A stretch of 64,000 bases of DNA from Sphingobacterium siyangense (GTDB lineage: Bacteria > Bacteroidota > Bacteroidia > Sphingobacteriales > Sphingobacteriaceae), in assembly GCF_007830445.1 (NCBI RefSeq), contig NZ_VLKR01000005.1, positions 62,001 to 126,000 on the forward strand. The letters are read 5' to 3'. Every line of letters begins with the position of its first letter. Position 1 is the stretch's first letter. The notes under the pieces were generated by a model. The model did no database searches and was not told the DNA's origin. It saw only the letters and a list, made by a program, of their open reading frames with translations. A program made the position numbers and the translations under genes. This document shows, in pieces, positions 55,418-64,000 of this stretch.

Positions 55418-56308
55418 TTAGATGATGACTTCATAATTTTCGTTCTCTAATACTAAATTTTTATATCTTCTTTGGATTGATGCACCTATGCTGTGTTCCC
55501 AGGCTTCTTTGTAGATGACATCATCGACTTGTTTGATTCCGATAATTTATGCCGCAGTTCCACATAAGAAAGCGCTGTCAGCAGTGTAAATATCCTCTAC
55601 CGTCAATTGCTTTTCAATGACTTCGAAGTTTAATTTTTTACAAATGTTTTTTACCGTCTGGCGTGTAATGCCCGGAAAGATATTCTTCGCTGGCGGCGTA
55701 TAGATTTTGAAATTCTTTTCGATGAAAATATTTTCACTGGATGCTTGGGCAACGTAGCCTTCGTGGTCGAGCATTAAAGCTTCGTCGTAGCCTTTCCTGA
55801 TGGCTTCTGTTGTCGCAAGAATGGAGTTAACATACTGCCCAGAGATCTTCGAGTCAATTTTAAAGGATTTTGGATTGGGTCTTTTGATATCAGAGATACA
55901 TACCTTTAATAGGTTTTGACCAAGATATGGACCCCATTCCCATGCTGCCATCATGAGGGTTGCTTCGGTTGATGAGGTGAGATGCATATTTGAACCAGTC
56001 AATACCAAAGGACGTATATAAGCTTCTCTTAGGTTGTTGTTGGCCAAGAGCTCATAACAGATGTCGATCAGCTCTCGGTTGCTCCAGCGATAGGGGATAT
56101 TAACGGCTTCACATGATCTCTTTAAGCGATCGAAATGCTTGTCAGCTTTAAAGATACGTGGTCCATTGTGGGTGTTATACGCACGTAAACCATCGAACAC
56201 CGCATACCCATAATGCAATGACTGTGCAAAGGGATCCAATGCAGCCTCGGAAGCTTTTACAAAAGCTCCATCTAAATAGATCAATGTGTTTTTATCGTAA
56301 TATTTCAT
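55418..56308 (-). pseudogene. ilvE: Branched-chain amino-acid aminotransferase gene interrupted by a premature TAA
   Basis: PLP enzyme of fold type IV that makes valine, leucine and isoleucine from their 2-oxo acids. The frame starting at 56308 ends at 55547 after 253 codons, exactly in the phosphate-binding motif: FLCGTAA then TAA. In the same frame 42 further codons continue with IIGIKQVDDVIYKEAWEHSI and then a typical family ending ([10 protein letters not shown]) up to TAA at 55418-55420. Together this gives 296 positions, the normal length. Family members usually have Glu after GTAA, so GAA to TAA is the simple explanation. The PLP lysine (Lys154, SKISGQYV) is retained, but the last helices are lost. 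It is the first gene of the ilv-leu operon. Confidence 0.85.
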
Positions 56309-56367
56309 AACCCAAAATTTACCTGATGATAGTAGTTCCCTTTGTTGTAATATTGGTGGTAAATCAT
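56305..56367 (-). CDS. Possible 20-aa upstream peptide overlapping the ilvE start
   Basis: ATG at 56367, 20 codons, TGA overlapping the ilvE ATG (sequence TTATGA). The peptide is rich in Tyr, His, Gln and Asn (MIYHHQYYNKGNYYHQVNFG) and has only four branched-chain residues, so classical attenuation by leucine, isoleucine or valine codons is not supported. The overlap would allow translational coupling. It may be chance. Confidence 0.25.
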   Translation of the reverse strand: MIYHQYYNKGNYYHQVNFGL

Positions 56368-56408
56368 GCTATCTCGAGCTTCTATAAAAACTTTCGATTT
56401 TCATTTCC

Positions 56409-56441
56409 TCAAGGTAGCAGGAATTACAATAATTGGCAATA
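56409..56441 (-). promoter_or_regulatory. Candidate promoter of the ilv-leu operon
   Basis: Minus strand: TATTG ending at 56437, 20 bases, then TACCTTGA (56409-56416), a near match to TTG / TAnnTTTG. It predicts a leader of about 95 bases before ilvE. The rest of 56309-56706 is AT-rich and shows nothing else except the atpC terminator. Confidence 0.3.
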
Positions 56442-56649
56442 GGTAAAGTGCTAATTTTGCATTTAGAATAAAATTTCATTAAGTGTGTTTTTATGAAATT
56501 TTATTTTTTAATAATGCCTTTTATTCGGTTTTATATTTTGTTAGTCGCATACCATATTTAAAATTGGTCTACACGGTTGAAAAATTATTTTTTGTTACAA
56601 TGGTTGATTTTCTTCCTAAAATGAAGAAAATGTCAAAAAAAATTTTAAA

Positions 56650-56683
56650 AAAAAGCTTCCGATATTTCTATCGGAAGCTTTTT
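56650..56683 (-). terminator. Terminator of atpDC
   Basis: 15-bp perfect stem (56650-56664 with 56669-56683), GCTTCCGATA core, T-run on the minus strand, 24 bases after the atpC stop. Confidence 0.88.
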
Positions 56684-56706
56684 AGATTTTATAAAATCGA
56701 TTTGAT

Positions 56707-56955
56707 TTAATCTCCGATAATTCCTTCAGCAAGCACGGTAATGACATTGTTTTTTGCTTCCACAACACCACCTTTAATGAACACTTCCTGTTCACCTTTA
56801 CCTTGTTGAATAATTACTTTTCCATCTTCCAAAGTAGAAACAATGGCAGCGTGATCTTTTAAAATTTGAAAAGAACCCGCAGAGCCCGGTACAGTAACTG
56901 AAGTTACTTCGCCTTCGAATGCTAATTTGTCTGGAGTGATAATTGTTAACTTCAT
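56707..56955 (-). CDS. atpC: F1F0 ATP synthase epsilon subunit, short form
   Basis: 82 aa. Only the N-terminal beta-sandwich of epsilon is present (LTIITPDKLAFEGEVTSVTV, GSFQILKDHAAIVSTLEDGK); the C-terminal two-helix hairpin that inhibits the enzyme in other bacteria is missing. Short AtpC is common in Bacteroidota. Couples rotation of the gamma stalk to the F0 ring. It follows atpD by 21 bases in a two-gene operon; other atp genes are not in the window. Confidence 0.93.
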   Translation of the reverse strand: MKLTIITPDKLAFEGEVTSVTVPGSAGSFQILKDHAAIVSTLEDGKVIIQQGKGEQEVFIKGGVVEAKNNVITVLAEGIIGD

Positions 56956-56976
56956 TATTCTTAGATATAATCTAGA

Positions 56977-58497
<1,521 letters not shown>

Positions 58498-58547
58498 TTA
58501 TTAATCAATTTTATATAAGAGACATAAAAGGCCTCTTTTTTGGTCAG

Positions 58548-58579
58548 CAAAAATAAGGTTATTCGTTTTTAAAAACAAA
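58548..58579 (-). promoter_or_regulatory. Promoter of atpDC
   Basis: On the minus strand TTTG (58576-58579), 20 bases, TATTTTTG (58548-58555): exact match to the Bacteroidota TTTG / TAnnTTTG consensus and spacing. Expected transcript start near 58541, leader about 60 bases. The rest of 58580-58770 holds nothing I can name. Confidence 0.7.
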
Positions 58580-58770
58580 TAGAATTTGCAATTAAATTAC
58601 AATTTTATTAATGTAGGTCAAAATGTTATCTATTGTAATTCTGTATGTTTCGATTTCTATACCTGCAAATATAGTTTTTCTCTTTTATTCGGCTAGGTAT
58701 TTTTGAAGTTTACTGCATTACTTCGTTGAATCTTTTGTTTGTTTTGAGGAATGGTACCTGATGAAATAAA

Positions 58771-58814
58771 ATCGACCTGTAACGGAGTACCTCAAGGAGT
58801 CGTTACAGGTCGAT
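58771..58814 (-). terminator. Terminator of the coiled-coil membrane protein gene
   Basis: 14-bp perfect stem (58771-58784 with 58801-58814) followed on the minus strand by TTTATTT, 34 bases after the stop at 58849. Confidence 0.65.
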
Positions 58815-58848
58815 CAAAATAAATATGCTATTTTAATGAGAAGCAGGA

Positions 58849-59499
58849 CTATATTTTTTTATTTAGTTCGTCCTGCAACTGGCGCTTGAGCAGCTGTTCC
58901 TTTTCCATGGATTTTTTACGGAACGTAGCGAATTCTTCTTGCGATTGCTCCGCTGTCTTTTGGAATTCCACCGTGTCCACTTTCGCTTTCCGATAAGAAA
59001 ATAAAAAGATAAATGCTGCTACGGCCAATACCGCAATGATCGTCCAAACAACTGTATTGTAAAAAGTTTTAGAGGTATTGATGCCCAAGAAAGAAAAACT
59101 TTCTGTTTTTTCCTTCTCCTGCGCCAGCTGATCTTTTAAAACCTGAATAGAATCTTGCAAAGTTTTGGTATTGGATGTATAGTTGCTTGAAGATGATTTT
59201 AAAGAGCTGATTTCCTTGTGGAGTTTTGCTACGGTATCTATGACATTTCGTTTCACAATATCCAGATTGGTTTTTCGCACCATCTTGAAATCATAGTTGT
59301 TTTTCGAAATATAATTCAGGTGGTCAAATTGATTTGCCAAACTTCCTTTTTTTAATCCATCCGGACTGTACTTGAAAGCATTATCCTGTTGTGCTGCTGT
59401 AGTGGCGGGAGCCGCAGTAGGAGTTTGTGCCTCCAGTAATGTATGTGATGAAATAAATAAAATCGTAAAGAATATAAATGCTAATCTCAATTTGCTCAT
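58849..59499 (-). CDS. Membrane protein with signal peptide, coiled coil and one transmembrane helix
   Basis: 216 aa. Signal peptide (LAFIFFTILFISSHTLLEAQ), a Thr/Ala/Pro-rich segment, a conserved-looking NYDFKMVRKTNLDIVKRNVI, a coiled coil (about 90-130), one transmembrane helix (VVWTIIAVLAVAAFIFLF, about 150-168) and a charged cytoplasmic coiled coil to the end. Similar proteins in Sphingobacteriaceae are sometimes misnamed tRNA methyltransferase; there is no methyltransferase motif here. Function unknown; a structural or scaffolding envelope role is possible. Confidence 0.75.
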   Translation of the reverse strand: MSKLRLAFIFFTILFISSHTLLEAQTPTAAPATTAAQQDNAFKYSPDGLKKGSLANQFDHLNYISKNNYDFKMVRKTNLDIVKRNVIDTVAKLHKEISSLKSSSSNYTSNTKTLQDSIQVLKDQLAQEKEKTESFSFLGINTSKTFYNTVVWTIIAVLAVAAFIFLFSYRKAKVDTVEFQKTAEQSQEEFATFRKKSMEKEQLLKRQLQDELNKKI

Positions 59500-59644
59500 G
59501 TTGTTTATTTTATAAAATGCGTTAATCCAGCCTATCCAAATTGCAAAACCAGGATATACCTGTGATAAATATAAGGAATTATTGAAAAAACGAAAATGTT
59601 AAGTGAAATATATTCCAATACATACCTGATTTTCCGTCACTTTA

Positions 59645-60349
59645 TTATGATTCGATCGACCAACTTGGCAAATACCGTAAAAAGGACATGATCTTTTCCT
59701 TATAGATCGCCGTGTTTAGTTTGAAATAGTAGGCTCCTTTTTTTGAATTTTCCTTATCCTTTTCCTCCAGTTTGATGATGAGGTCTGAGGAAAGCAGTTT
59801 TCGGCTGAAATTCCGCTTGTCCAACTCAATATTGTAAACACCCTCATAAAGTGCTGCAATTTGGGGAATCGTGAATTTCTCGGGCAGCAGTTCAAATAAT
59901 ATCGGATACAAAGCCGCTTTCATGCGTAGACGGTGTTGTGCCGAAGCGATCATTTGATCATGATCGAAGATCAGTGTTGGGTGCTCCCGCAATGGAAACC
60001 ATTGGGCTTCGTAATCGTCGCTGAGGATATGTTTATATTGCTGTGTGTCAATCAATGCAAAATAACAGATACTGACAACCCGGTCGCTAGGTTCCCGATT
60101 AGGTTCGCCGAATACACTACATTGCTCCATGTATACATTTTCAAGTCCTGTTAGCTGTTTGAGTACTCGGCTCGCGGCCTCTTCCGGACTTTCGTCGGAT
60201 TGAACGAAACCACCCATCAGACTCCATTTATTTCTTTCTGGTTCGAAATCACGTTTAATTAAAAGTACTTCAAGGGATTCGCCGTTAAATCCAAATATGA
60301 TGCAGTCTACTGCCAAAAGGATCCCTGAATCTTTTTTATAATATTCCAT
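59645..60349 (-). CDS. araR: AraR-type transcriptional regulator with a Nudix-like sensor domain
   Basis: 234 aa. The N-terminal 140 residues are a Nudix fold, but the Nudix box is inactive: in GGFVQSDESPEEAASR and VLKQLTGLE all three metal-binding Glu of REUxEExG are replaced (Val62, Gln65, Leu66). The C-terminal 90 residues form a winged helix-turn-helix (FTIPQIAALYEGVYNIELDK, RNFSRKLLSSDLI). This architecture is the AraR of Bacteroides, which senses L-arabinose and controls arabinose genes. It is divergent from araBDA, consistent with that role. Both visible site candidates are in the shared intergenic region (60350-60600). Confidence 0.88.
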   Translation of the reverse strand: MEYYKKDSGILLAVDCIIFGFNGESLEVLLIKRDFEPERNKWSLMGGFVQSDESPEEAASRVLKQLTGLENVYMEQCSVFGEPNREPSDRVVSICYFALIDTQQYKHILSDDYEAQWFPLREHPTLIFDHDQMIASAQHRLRMKAALYPILFELLPEKFTIPQIAALYEGVYNIELDKRNFSRKLLSSDLIIKLEEKDKENSKKGAYYFKLNTAIYKEKIMSFLRYLPSWSIES

Positions 60350-60399
60350 CGTCTATCGTTTTATCTTTTTATCTGACACCACCCCATTTATTCCACGAG

Positions 60400-60407
60400 C
60401 AAAACTA
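60400..60407 (-). promoter_or_regulatory. -7 promoter element of araR
   Basis: Minus strand TAGTTTTG, an exact TAnnTTTG match, 50 bases before the araR ATG. No clear -33 element. Confidence 0.4.
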
Positions 60408-60531
60408 TGTAAAAAAGTAAATAGCTAAAAATAAGTATAATAATTGTCTGATACATCCCTTTAAAAGGCATTTATACCCCTATATCAGGAATTCGGGTTA
60501 ACCATAATTTGCTGCTATGAAGTTAGCTCTA

Positions 60532-60569
60532 TTTTTTAAATATGAAAATTTTCTTTCATATTTAAAAAA
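60532..60569. promoter_or_regulatory. Perfect 16-bp inverted repeat upstream of araB, candidate AraR operator
   Basis: 60532-60547 and 60554-60569 are exact inverted arms (core AAATATGAAA / TTTCATATTT) around 6 bases. It ends 11 bases before the -33 element of the araB promoter candidate. Confidence 0.65.
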
Positions 60570-60580
60570 ATAAATGTTTA

Positions 60581-60613
60581 TTTGACACTAATTATTTTCC
60601 ATGGCTAACTTCG
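60581..60613 (+). promoter_or_regulatory. Candidate araBDA promoter
   Basis: TTTG (60581-60584), 21 bases, TAACTTCG (60606-60613), close to TTTG / TAnnTTTG. It would start transcription near 60620, downstream of the ATG at 60601, which supports ATG 60679 for araB. Confidence 0.45.
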
Positions 60614-60678
60614 AAAGGGGGATAGTGGAAAGTAAGGCATTAGAGACAATTATAAGTTATAAACCAAATTCAGCAAAA

Positions 60679-62367
60679 ATGAATAAATCGTATGTCATTG
60701 GGGTGGACTATGGAAGTGATTCGGTCCGTTCAGTATTGGTTGATGCTAACAATGGCGAGGAGATAGCTTCTTCTGTATTTTACTACCCGCGATGGAAAAG
60801 GGGGGCGTATTGTGATGCTGCTTTAAGTCAGTTTAGGCAGCACCCGTTGGATTATATCGAAGGCTTGGAAGCGACAATTAAAGATTGCTTGCTCAAATCG
60901 GGAGTCGACAATATTGGTAAAGCTGTAAAAGCAATTTCCGTGGATACAACAGGATCTACTCCAGTTGCTGTCAACGCAGCCGGCGTTCCATTGGCGCTGT
61001 TGGACGAGTTTAAAGACAACCCCAATGCCATGTTTGTCTTATGGAAAGATCATACAGCCGTTAGAGAGGCCAAAGAAATTAACCTGCACAATCAAAATAG
61101 TTCGGTGGATTATCTGAAGTATGTAGGCGGTGTATACTCTTCGGAATGGTTCTGGGCCAAATTACTCCATGTATTTCGGGTTGATGAAAAGGTCCGTGCC
61201 GCCACCTATAGCTGGGTGGAGCATTGCGATTATATTCCTTTTCTATTGACTGGAGGAACACAGGTATCTGCTATGAAGCGTGGGGTTTGTTCAGCGGGTC
61301 ATAAATCACTTTGGGCTGAAGAATTTGACGGCCTACCTCCAAATTCTTTCTTTTCGACACTTGACCCATTGTTGGATGGTTTGGTTGATCGCCTGTTTTC
61401 AGAAACATACACTGCTGATCAATCTGCAGGTCAGCTTTCGGAAGAATGGGCGCAACGTTTAGGTCTTACAACATCAGTTGTTGTTGGTGTAGGTGCATTT
61501 GACTGCCACATGGGCGCAGTTGGAGGACAAATTGAGCCCTATTATCTGAGTAAGGTGATGGGGACATCAACCTGTGATATGTTAGTTGCTCCAAAAGAAG
61601 AGGTACAGCATACGTTGGTCAGGGGAATCTGTGGTCAGGTAGACGGTTCCATTATACCGGGAATGATAGGTATGGAAGCTGGTCAGTCGGCATTTGGAGA
61701 TGCTTACGCCTGGCTGAAACAGGTGTTGCTATGGCCAACGAAAAATTTGATACAAGATGTTGAAGAGATCGATGAACGAACGCGCGAACAATTGATCGCA
61801 GCGTTGGAAGAGAAACTATTGGTCAGTCTAAGTGAGCAGGCTGCGTTACTTCCCGTAACAGAAACATCAGAATTAGCTTTAGATTGGCTCAATGGCCGCC
61901 GAACTCCGGATGCGGATCAATCCTTGAAAGGGGCGATCACAGGCTTACACCTCGGAACAGATGCGCCGCGGATCTTCAGAGCGATTGTCGAAGCGACCTG
62001 TTTCGGTGCAAAGGCTATTGTTGACCGTTTCGTGGAGCAGGGTATTCCGGTAAAAGGCTTGATCGGTTTAGGCGGAGTTGCAAAAAAATCACCTTTTATT
62101 ATGCAAATGATGGCCAATGTGATGAATATGCCTATTCGTATTCATAAAAGTGAACAGACTTGTGCCATTGGCGCAGCCATGTTTGCCGCAACAGCAGCTG
62201 GTTTATATAACCGGGTAGAGGATGCCATGAAGGCAATGGGGCAAGGTTTTGAACGGACTTATATCCCTGAGGAAAAATGGGTGTCCATTTATGCCGAGCG
62301 TTATGAACATTACAAAGCGCTGGGTGCTTTTGTCGAAGGAAAGGAATCGCTCGCCATTACTGTTTAA
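60679..62367 (+). CDS. araB: Ribulokinase
   Basis: About 562 aa. Phosphorylates L-ribulose with ATP, second step of arabinose use. FGGY-kinase fold: N-terminal YVIGVDYGSDSVRSVLVD binds phosphate, VDTTGSTPVAVN follows, and GLIGLGGVAKKSPFIMQMMA is the C-terminal FGGY signature. An in-frame ATG at 60601 adds 26 residues that do not look like the family start and would lie on the promoter, so 60679 (MNKSYVIG) is chosen. First gene of araBDA. Confidence 0.93.
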   Translation: MNKSYVIGVDYGSDSVRSVLVDANNGEEIASSVFYYPRWKRGAYCDAALSQFRQHPLDYIEGLEATIKDCLLKSGVDNIGKAVKAISVDTTGSTPVAVNAAGVPLALLDEFKDNPNAMFVLWKDHTAVREAKEINLHNQNSSVDYLKYVGGVYSSEWFWAKLLHVFRVDEKVRAATYSWVEHCDYIPFLLTGGTQVSAMKRGVCSAGHKSLWAEEFDGLPPNSFFSTLDPLLDGLVDRLFSETYTADQSAGQLSEEWAQRLGLTTSVVVGVGAFDCHMGAVGGQIEPYYLSKVMGTSTCDMLVAPKEEVQHTLVRGICGQVDGSIIPGMIGMEAGQSAFGDAYAWLKQVLLWPTKNLIQDVEEIDERTREQLIAALEEKLLVSLSEQAALLPVTETSELALDWLNGRRTPDADQSLKGAITGLHLGTDAPRIFRAIVEATCFGAKAIVDRFVEQGIPVKGLIGLGGVAKKSPFIMQMMANVMNMPIRIHKSEQTCAIGAAMFAATAAGLYNRVEDAMKAMGQGFERTYIPEEKWVSIYAERYEHYKALGAFVEGKESLAITV

Positions 62368-62384
62368 CCATTCAAATTTTAATC

Positions 62385-63077
62385 ATGTATAATTCAATTA
62401 AAGAAGAAGCCTACCATTGCAATATGCAATTGCCCCAGCTGGGATTGGTGCTTTTTACATTTGGAAATGTGAGTGTTGTTGACCGTCACCATGAAGTTTT
62501 TGCCATTAAACCCAGTGGGGTCCCTTATGAGGAGCTTACTCCGGAACATATGGTGATTGTAGATTTTGATGGTCATGTGGTTGAGGGGAATCTTCGACCA
62601 TCATCAGATACGAAAACCCATGCCCTATTGTATAAACAGTGGAAAGAGATTGGCGGTATAACACATACACACTCCACCTATGCGACAGCATGGGCACAGG
62701 CACAGCGGGATATTCCCATTTTTGGAACGACACATGCCGATCATTTGACCGTCGATATTCCTTGTGCCCCACCAATGCACGATGAGATGATCGCCGGAAA
62801 CTACGAACATGAAACGGGGTTTCAAATTATCAATCACTTTGTCGAAAATAAGCTGGACTATAAAGAAGTGGAAATGATTCTGGTTGGCAACCACGCGCCG
62901 TTTGCTTGGGGTAAAACCGGAATAAAGTCTGTCTATAACAGTGCGGTGTTGGAACAGGTGGCGAAAATGGCTTGGTTGACAGAACAGATCAACCCGGATG
63001 CACCTCGATTAAAGTCTGCGCTGGTCAAAAAGCATTACGAGCGGAAGCATGGAGCCAATGCCTATTATGGTCAATAA
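62385..63077 (+). CDS. araD: L-ribulose-5-phosphate 4-epimerase
   Basis: 230 aa. Class II aldolase-like, zinc-dependent; converts L-ribulose 5-phosphate to D-xylulose 5-phosphate. Zinc ligands are in GITHTHSTYATAWAQA and the His of LVGNHAPFAWG; FGNVSVVDRHHEVFAIKPSG is the phosphate-binding start. Complete and of normal length. It follows araB by 17 bases and precedes araA by 38 bases. Confidence 0.94.
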   Translation: MYNSIKEEAYHCNMQLPQLGLVLFTFGNVSVVDRHHEVFAIKPSGVPYEELTPEHMVIVDFDGHVVEGNLRPSSDTKTHALLYKQWKEIGGITHTHSTYATAWAQAQRDIPIFGTTHADHLTVDIPCAPPMHDEMIAGNYEHETGFQIINHFVENKLDYKEVEMILVGNHAPFAWGKTGIKSVYNSAVLEQVAKMAWLTEQINPDAPRLKSALVKKHYERKHGANAYYGQ

Positions 63078-63115
63078 TTTCAATAAAAAATCTATAGCAA
63101 AAACTACAATTTAAC

Positions 63116-64000
63116 ATGAATATCAATTTAAAAGAGCTTGAAGTCTGGTTTGTTGTGGGAAGCCAAGACCTTTATGGTGAAGAGACCTTACGACAAGTGG
63201 CCCTACATGCTGAAGAAATAGCCCATTATTTAGATACCCGAGCGGTGATTCCGGTAGCGGTAAAATATAAACCGATCGTAAAAAATACAGACGAGATTTA
63301 TGCAACATTGGCAGCCGCCAATAGTGAAAAAAATTGTATTGGGGTCATTACATGGATGCATACCTTTTCACCTGCAAAGATGTGGATCCGAGGATTAAAA
63401 GCGTTGCAAAAGCCATTGTTGCATCTGCATACGCAGTACAACCAGGATATCCCGTGGCATAGTATCGATATGGATTTTATGAACCTTAACCAAAGTGCAC
63501 ATGGGGATCGTGAATTTGGACATATCGTTAGCCGCTTAAAAATAGCGCGTAAAGTCGTCACTGGCCATTGGCAAGATGCGGAAGTATTGGAACGGATTAA
63601 TGTTTGGGTGCGTGCAGCCGCAGGCTGGCATGACTGGCAAGGTGCTAAATTTGCACGATTTGGCGATAACATGCGTTATGTGGCTGTTACGGACGGCGAT
63701 AAAGTAGAGGCAGAGTCGCAATTTGGTTTCGCTGTAAACACCTATGCGATTGGTGATTTGGTAGCGGTTATCAATGCGAGTACGGAAGCGGAAATCGCGG
63801 CATTATTAGCGGAGTACGAAGCGACTTATGAACTTGCCGAAAATGTGAAAGCTGGCGGTGAATATCATACTAACCTCATCGAAGCTGCTAAAATAGAAAT
63901 TGGCTTACGGAAATTTTTGGAACAAGGAAACTTTAAAGGTTTTACGGATACTTTTGAGGATCTGCATGGGATGGTACAACTTCCGGGCTTGGCGGTACAA
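63116..64000 (+). CDS. araA: L-arabinose isomerase, N-terminal part (3' end outside window)
   Basis: The frame runs from ATG 63116 to the window end without a stop: 295 codons of a family of about 500 aa. Isomerises L-arabinose to L-ribulose with Mn2+. Start [20 protein letters not shown] is diagnostic; [19 protein letters not shown] and [15 protein letters not shown] are further family segments, and [15 protein letters not shown] follows. It is the third gene of araBDA; together the three convert arabinose to xylulose 5-phosphate. Several leftward frames inside it are shadows. Confidence 0.95.
   Translation, partial: MNINLKELEVWFVVGSQDLYGEETLRQVALHAEEIAHYLDTRAVIPVAVKYKPIVKNTDEIYATLAAANSEKNCIGVITWMHTFSPAKMWIRGLKALQKPLLHLHTQYNQDIPWHSIDMDFMNLNQSAHGDREFGHIVSRLKIARKVVTGHWQDAEVLERINVWVRAAAGWHDWQGAKFARFGDNMRYVAVTDGDKVEAESQFGFAVNTYAIGDLVAVINASTEAEIAALLAEYEATYELAENVKAGGEYHTNLIEAAKIEIGLRKFLEQGNFKGFTDTFEDLHGMVQLPGLAVQ

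Noticed and set aside
55547..55549. Recoded stop (selenocysteine or pyrrolysine) in ilvE
   Set aside because: The codon is TAA, which is not used for either, and homologues have glutamate there as far as I recall.
60601..60678. N-terminal extension of AraB from ATG 60601
   Set aside because: The residues do not resemble the kinase start, and the likely -7 box lies at 60606-60613, inside the extension.

Overview
The window is chromosomal DNA from a Bacteroidota bacterium, most likely Sphingobacteriaceae and close to Sphingobacterium. Reasons: a SusC/SusD outer-membrane pair, a DUF6266 gene, a Nudix-type AraR regulator beside arabinose genes, promoters of the TTTG / TAnnTTTG type, few Shine-Dalgarno sites, and moderately AT-rich DNA with AT-rich gaps. 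No rRNA, tRNA, intact insertion sequence or CRISPR array was seen.

Layout. 1-2532: the end of an AraC-type regulator, a decayed M64 peptidase gene and a lipoprotein gene preceded by a perfect 20-bp inverted repeat. 2626-6600: glyS, bcp and a SWIM zinc-finger gene; a short hsdR-like 3' remnant lies between bcp and the SWIM gene. 6617-15729: a leftward defence cluster. In transcription order it has a WYL regulator, an unknown 219-aa protein, hsdM, hsdS, a GNAT-like protein, an XRE-type DNA-binding protein and hsdR. The WYL gene and the 219-aa gene carry the same CTATGCA-N7-TGCATAG operator at the same distance from their -7 boxes. 15927-24375: small lipoproteins, XRE and IclR regulators, an SDR enzyme, a deleted Crp/Fnr pseudogene, an M23 peptidase, an FAH-family protein, an 11-bp repeat array before a DUF6266 gene, and a HAD phosphatase. 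24463-33911: a GMC oxidoreductase pair and a SusC/SusD/GH76 polysaccharide locus, with a truncated SusC start and a truncated phosphodiesterase gene.

33981-37840 is the class Ib ribonucleotide reductase operon nrdHIEF. 38302-41489 holds an S9 peptidase and a DUF2911 protein. 41745-56308 is a nearly complete branched-chain amino acid cluster on the minus strand (ilvE, ilvD, ilvB, ilvN, a DinB-like gene, ilvC, leuC, leuD, a double-ABC ATPase, leuB, leuA, then ilvA). Its first gene, ilvE, has a premature TAA followed by 42 well-conserved codons, so as read here the final transamination enzyme is broken. 56707-58479 is atpDC. 59645-64000 is the arabinose locus: divergent araR, then araB, araD and araA, which runs off the window.

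The strongest leads are the ilvE nonsense codon, the paired WYL operators, the GNAT/XRE pair inside the type I restriction operon, the hsdR 3' remnant on the other side of the SWIM gene, and the 11-bp repeat array.
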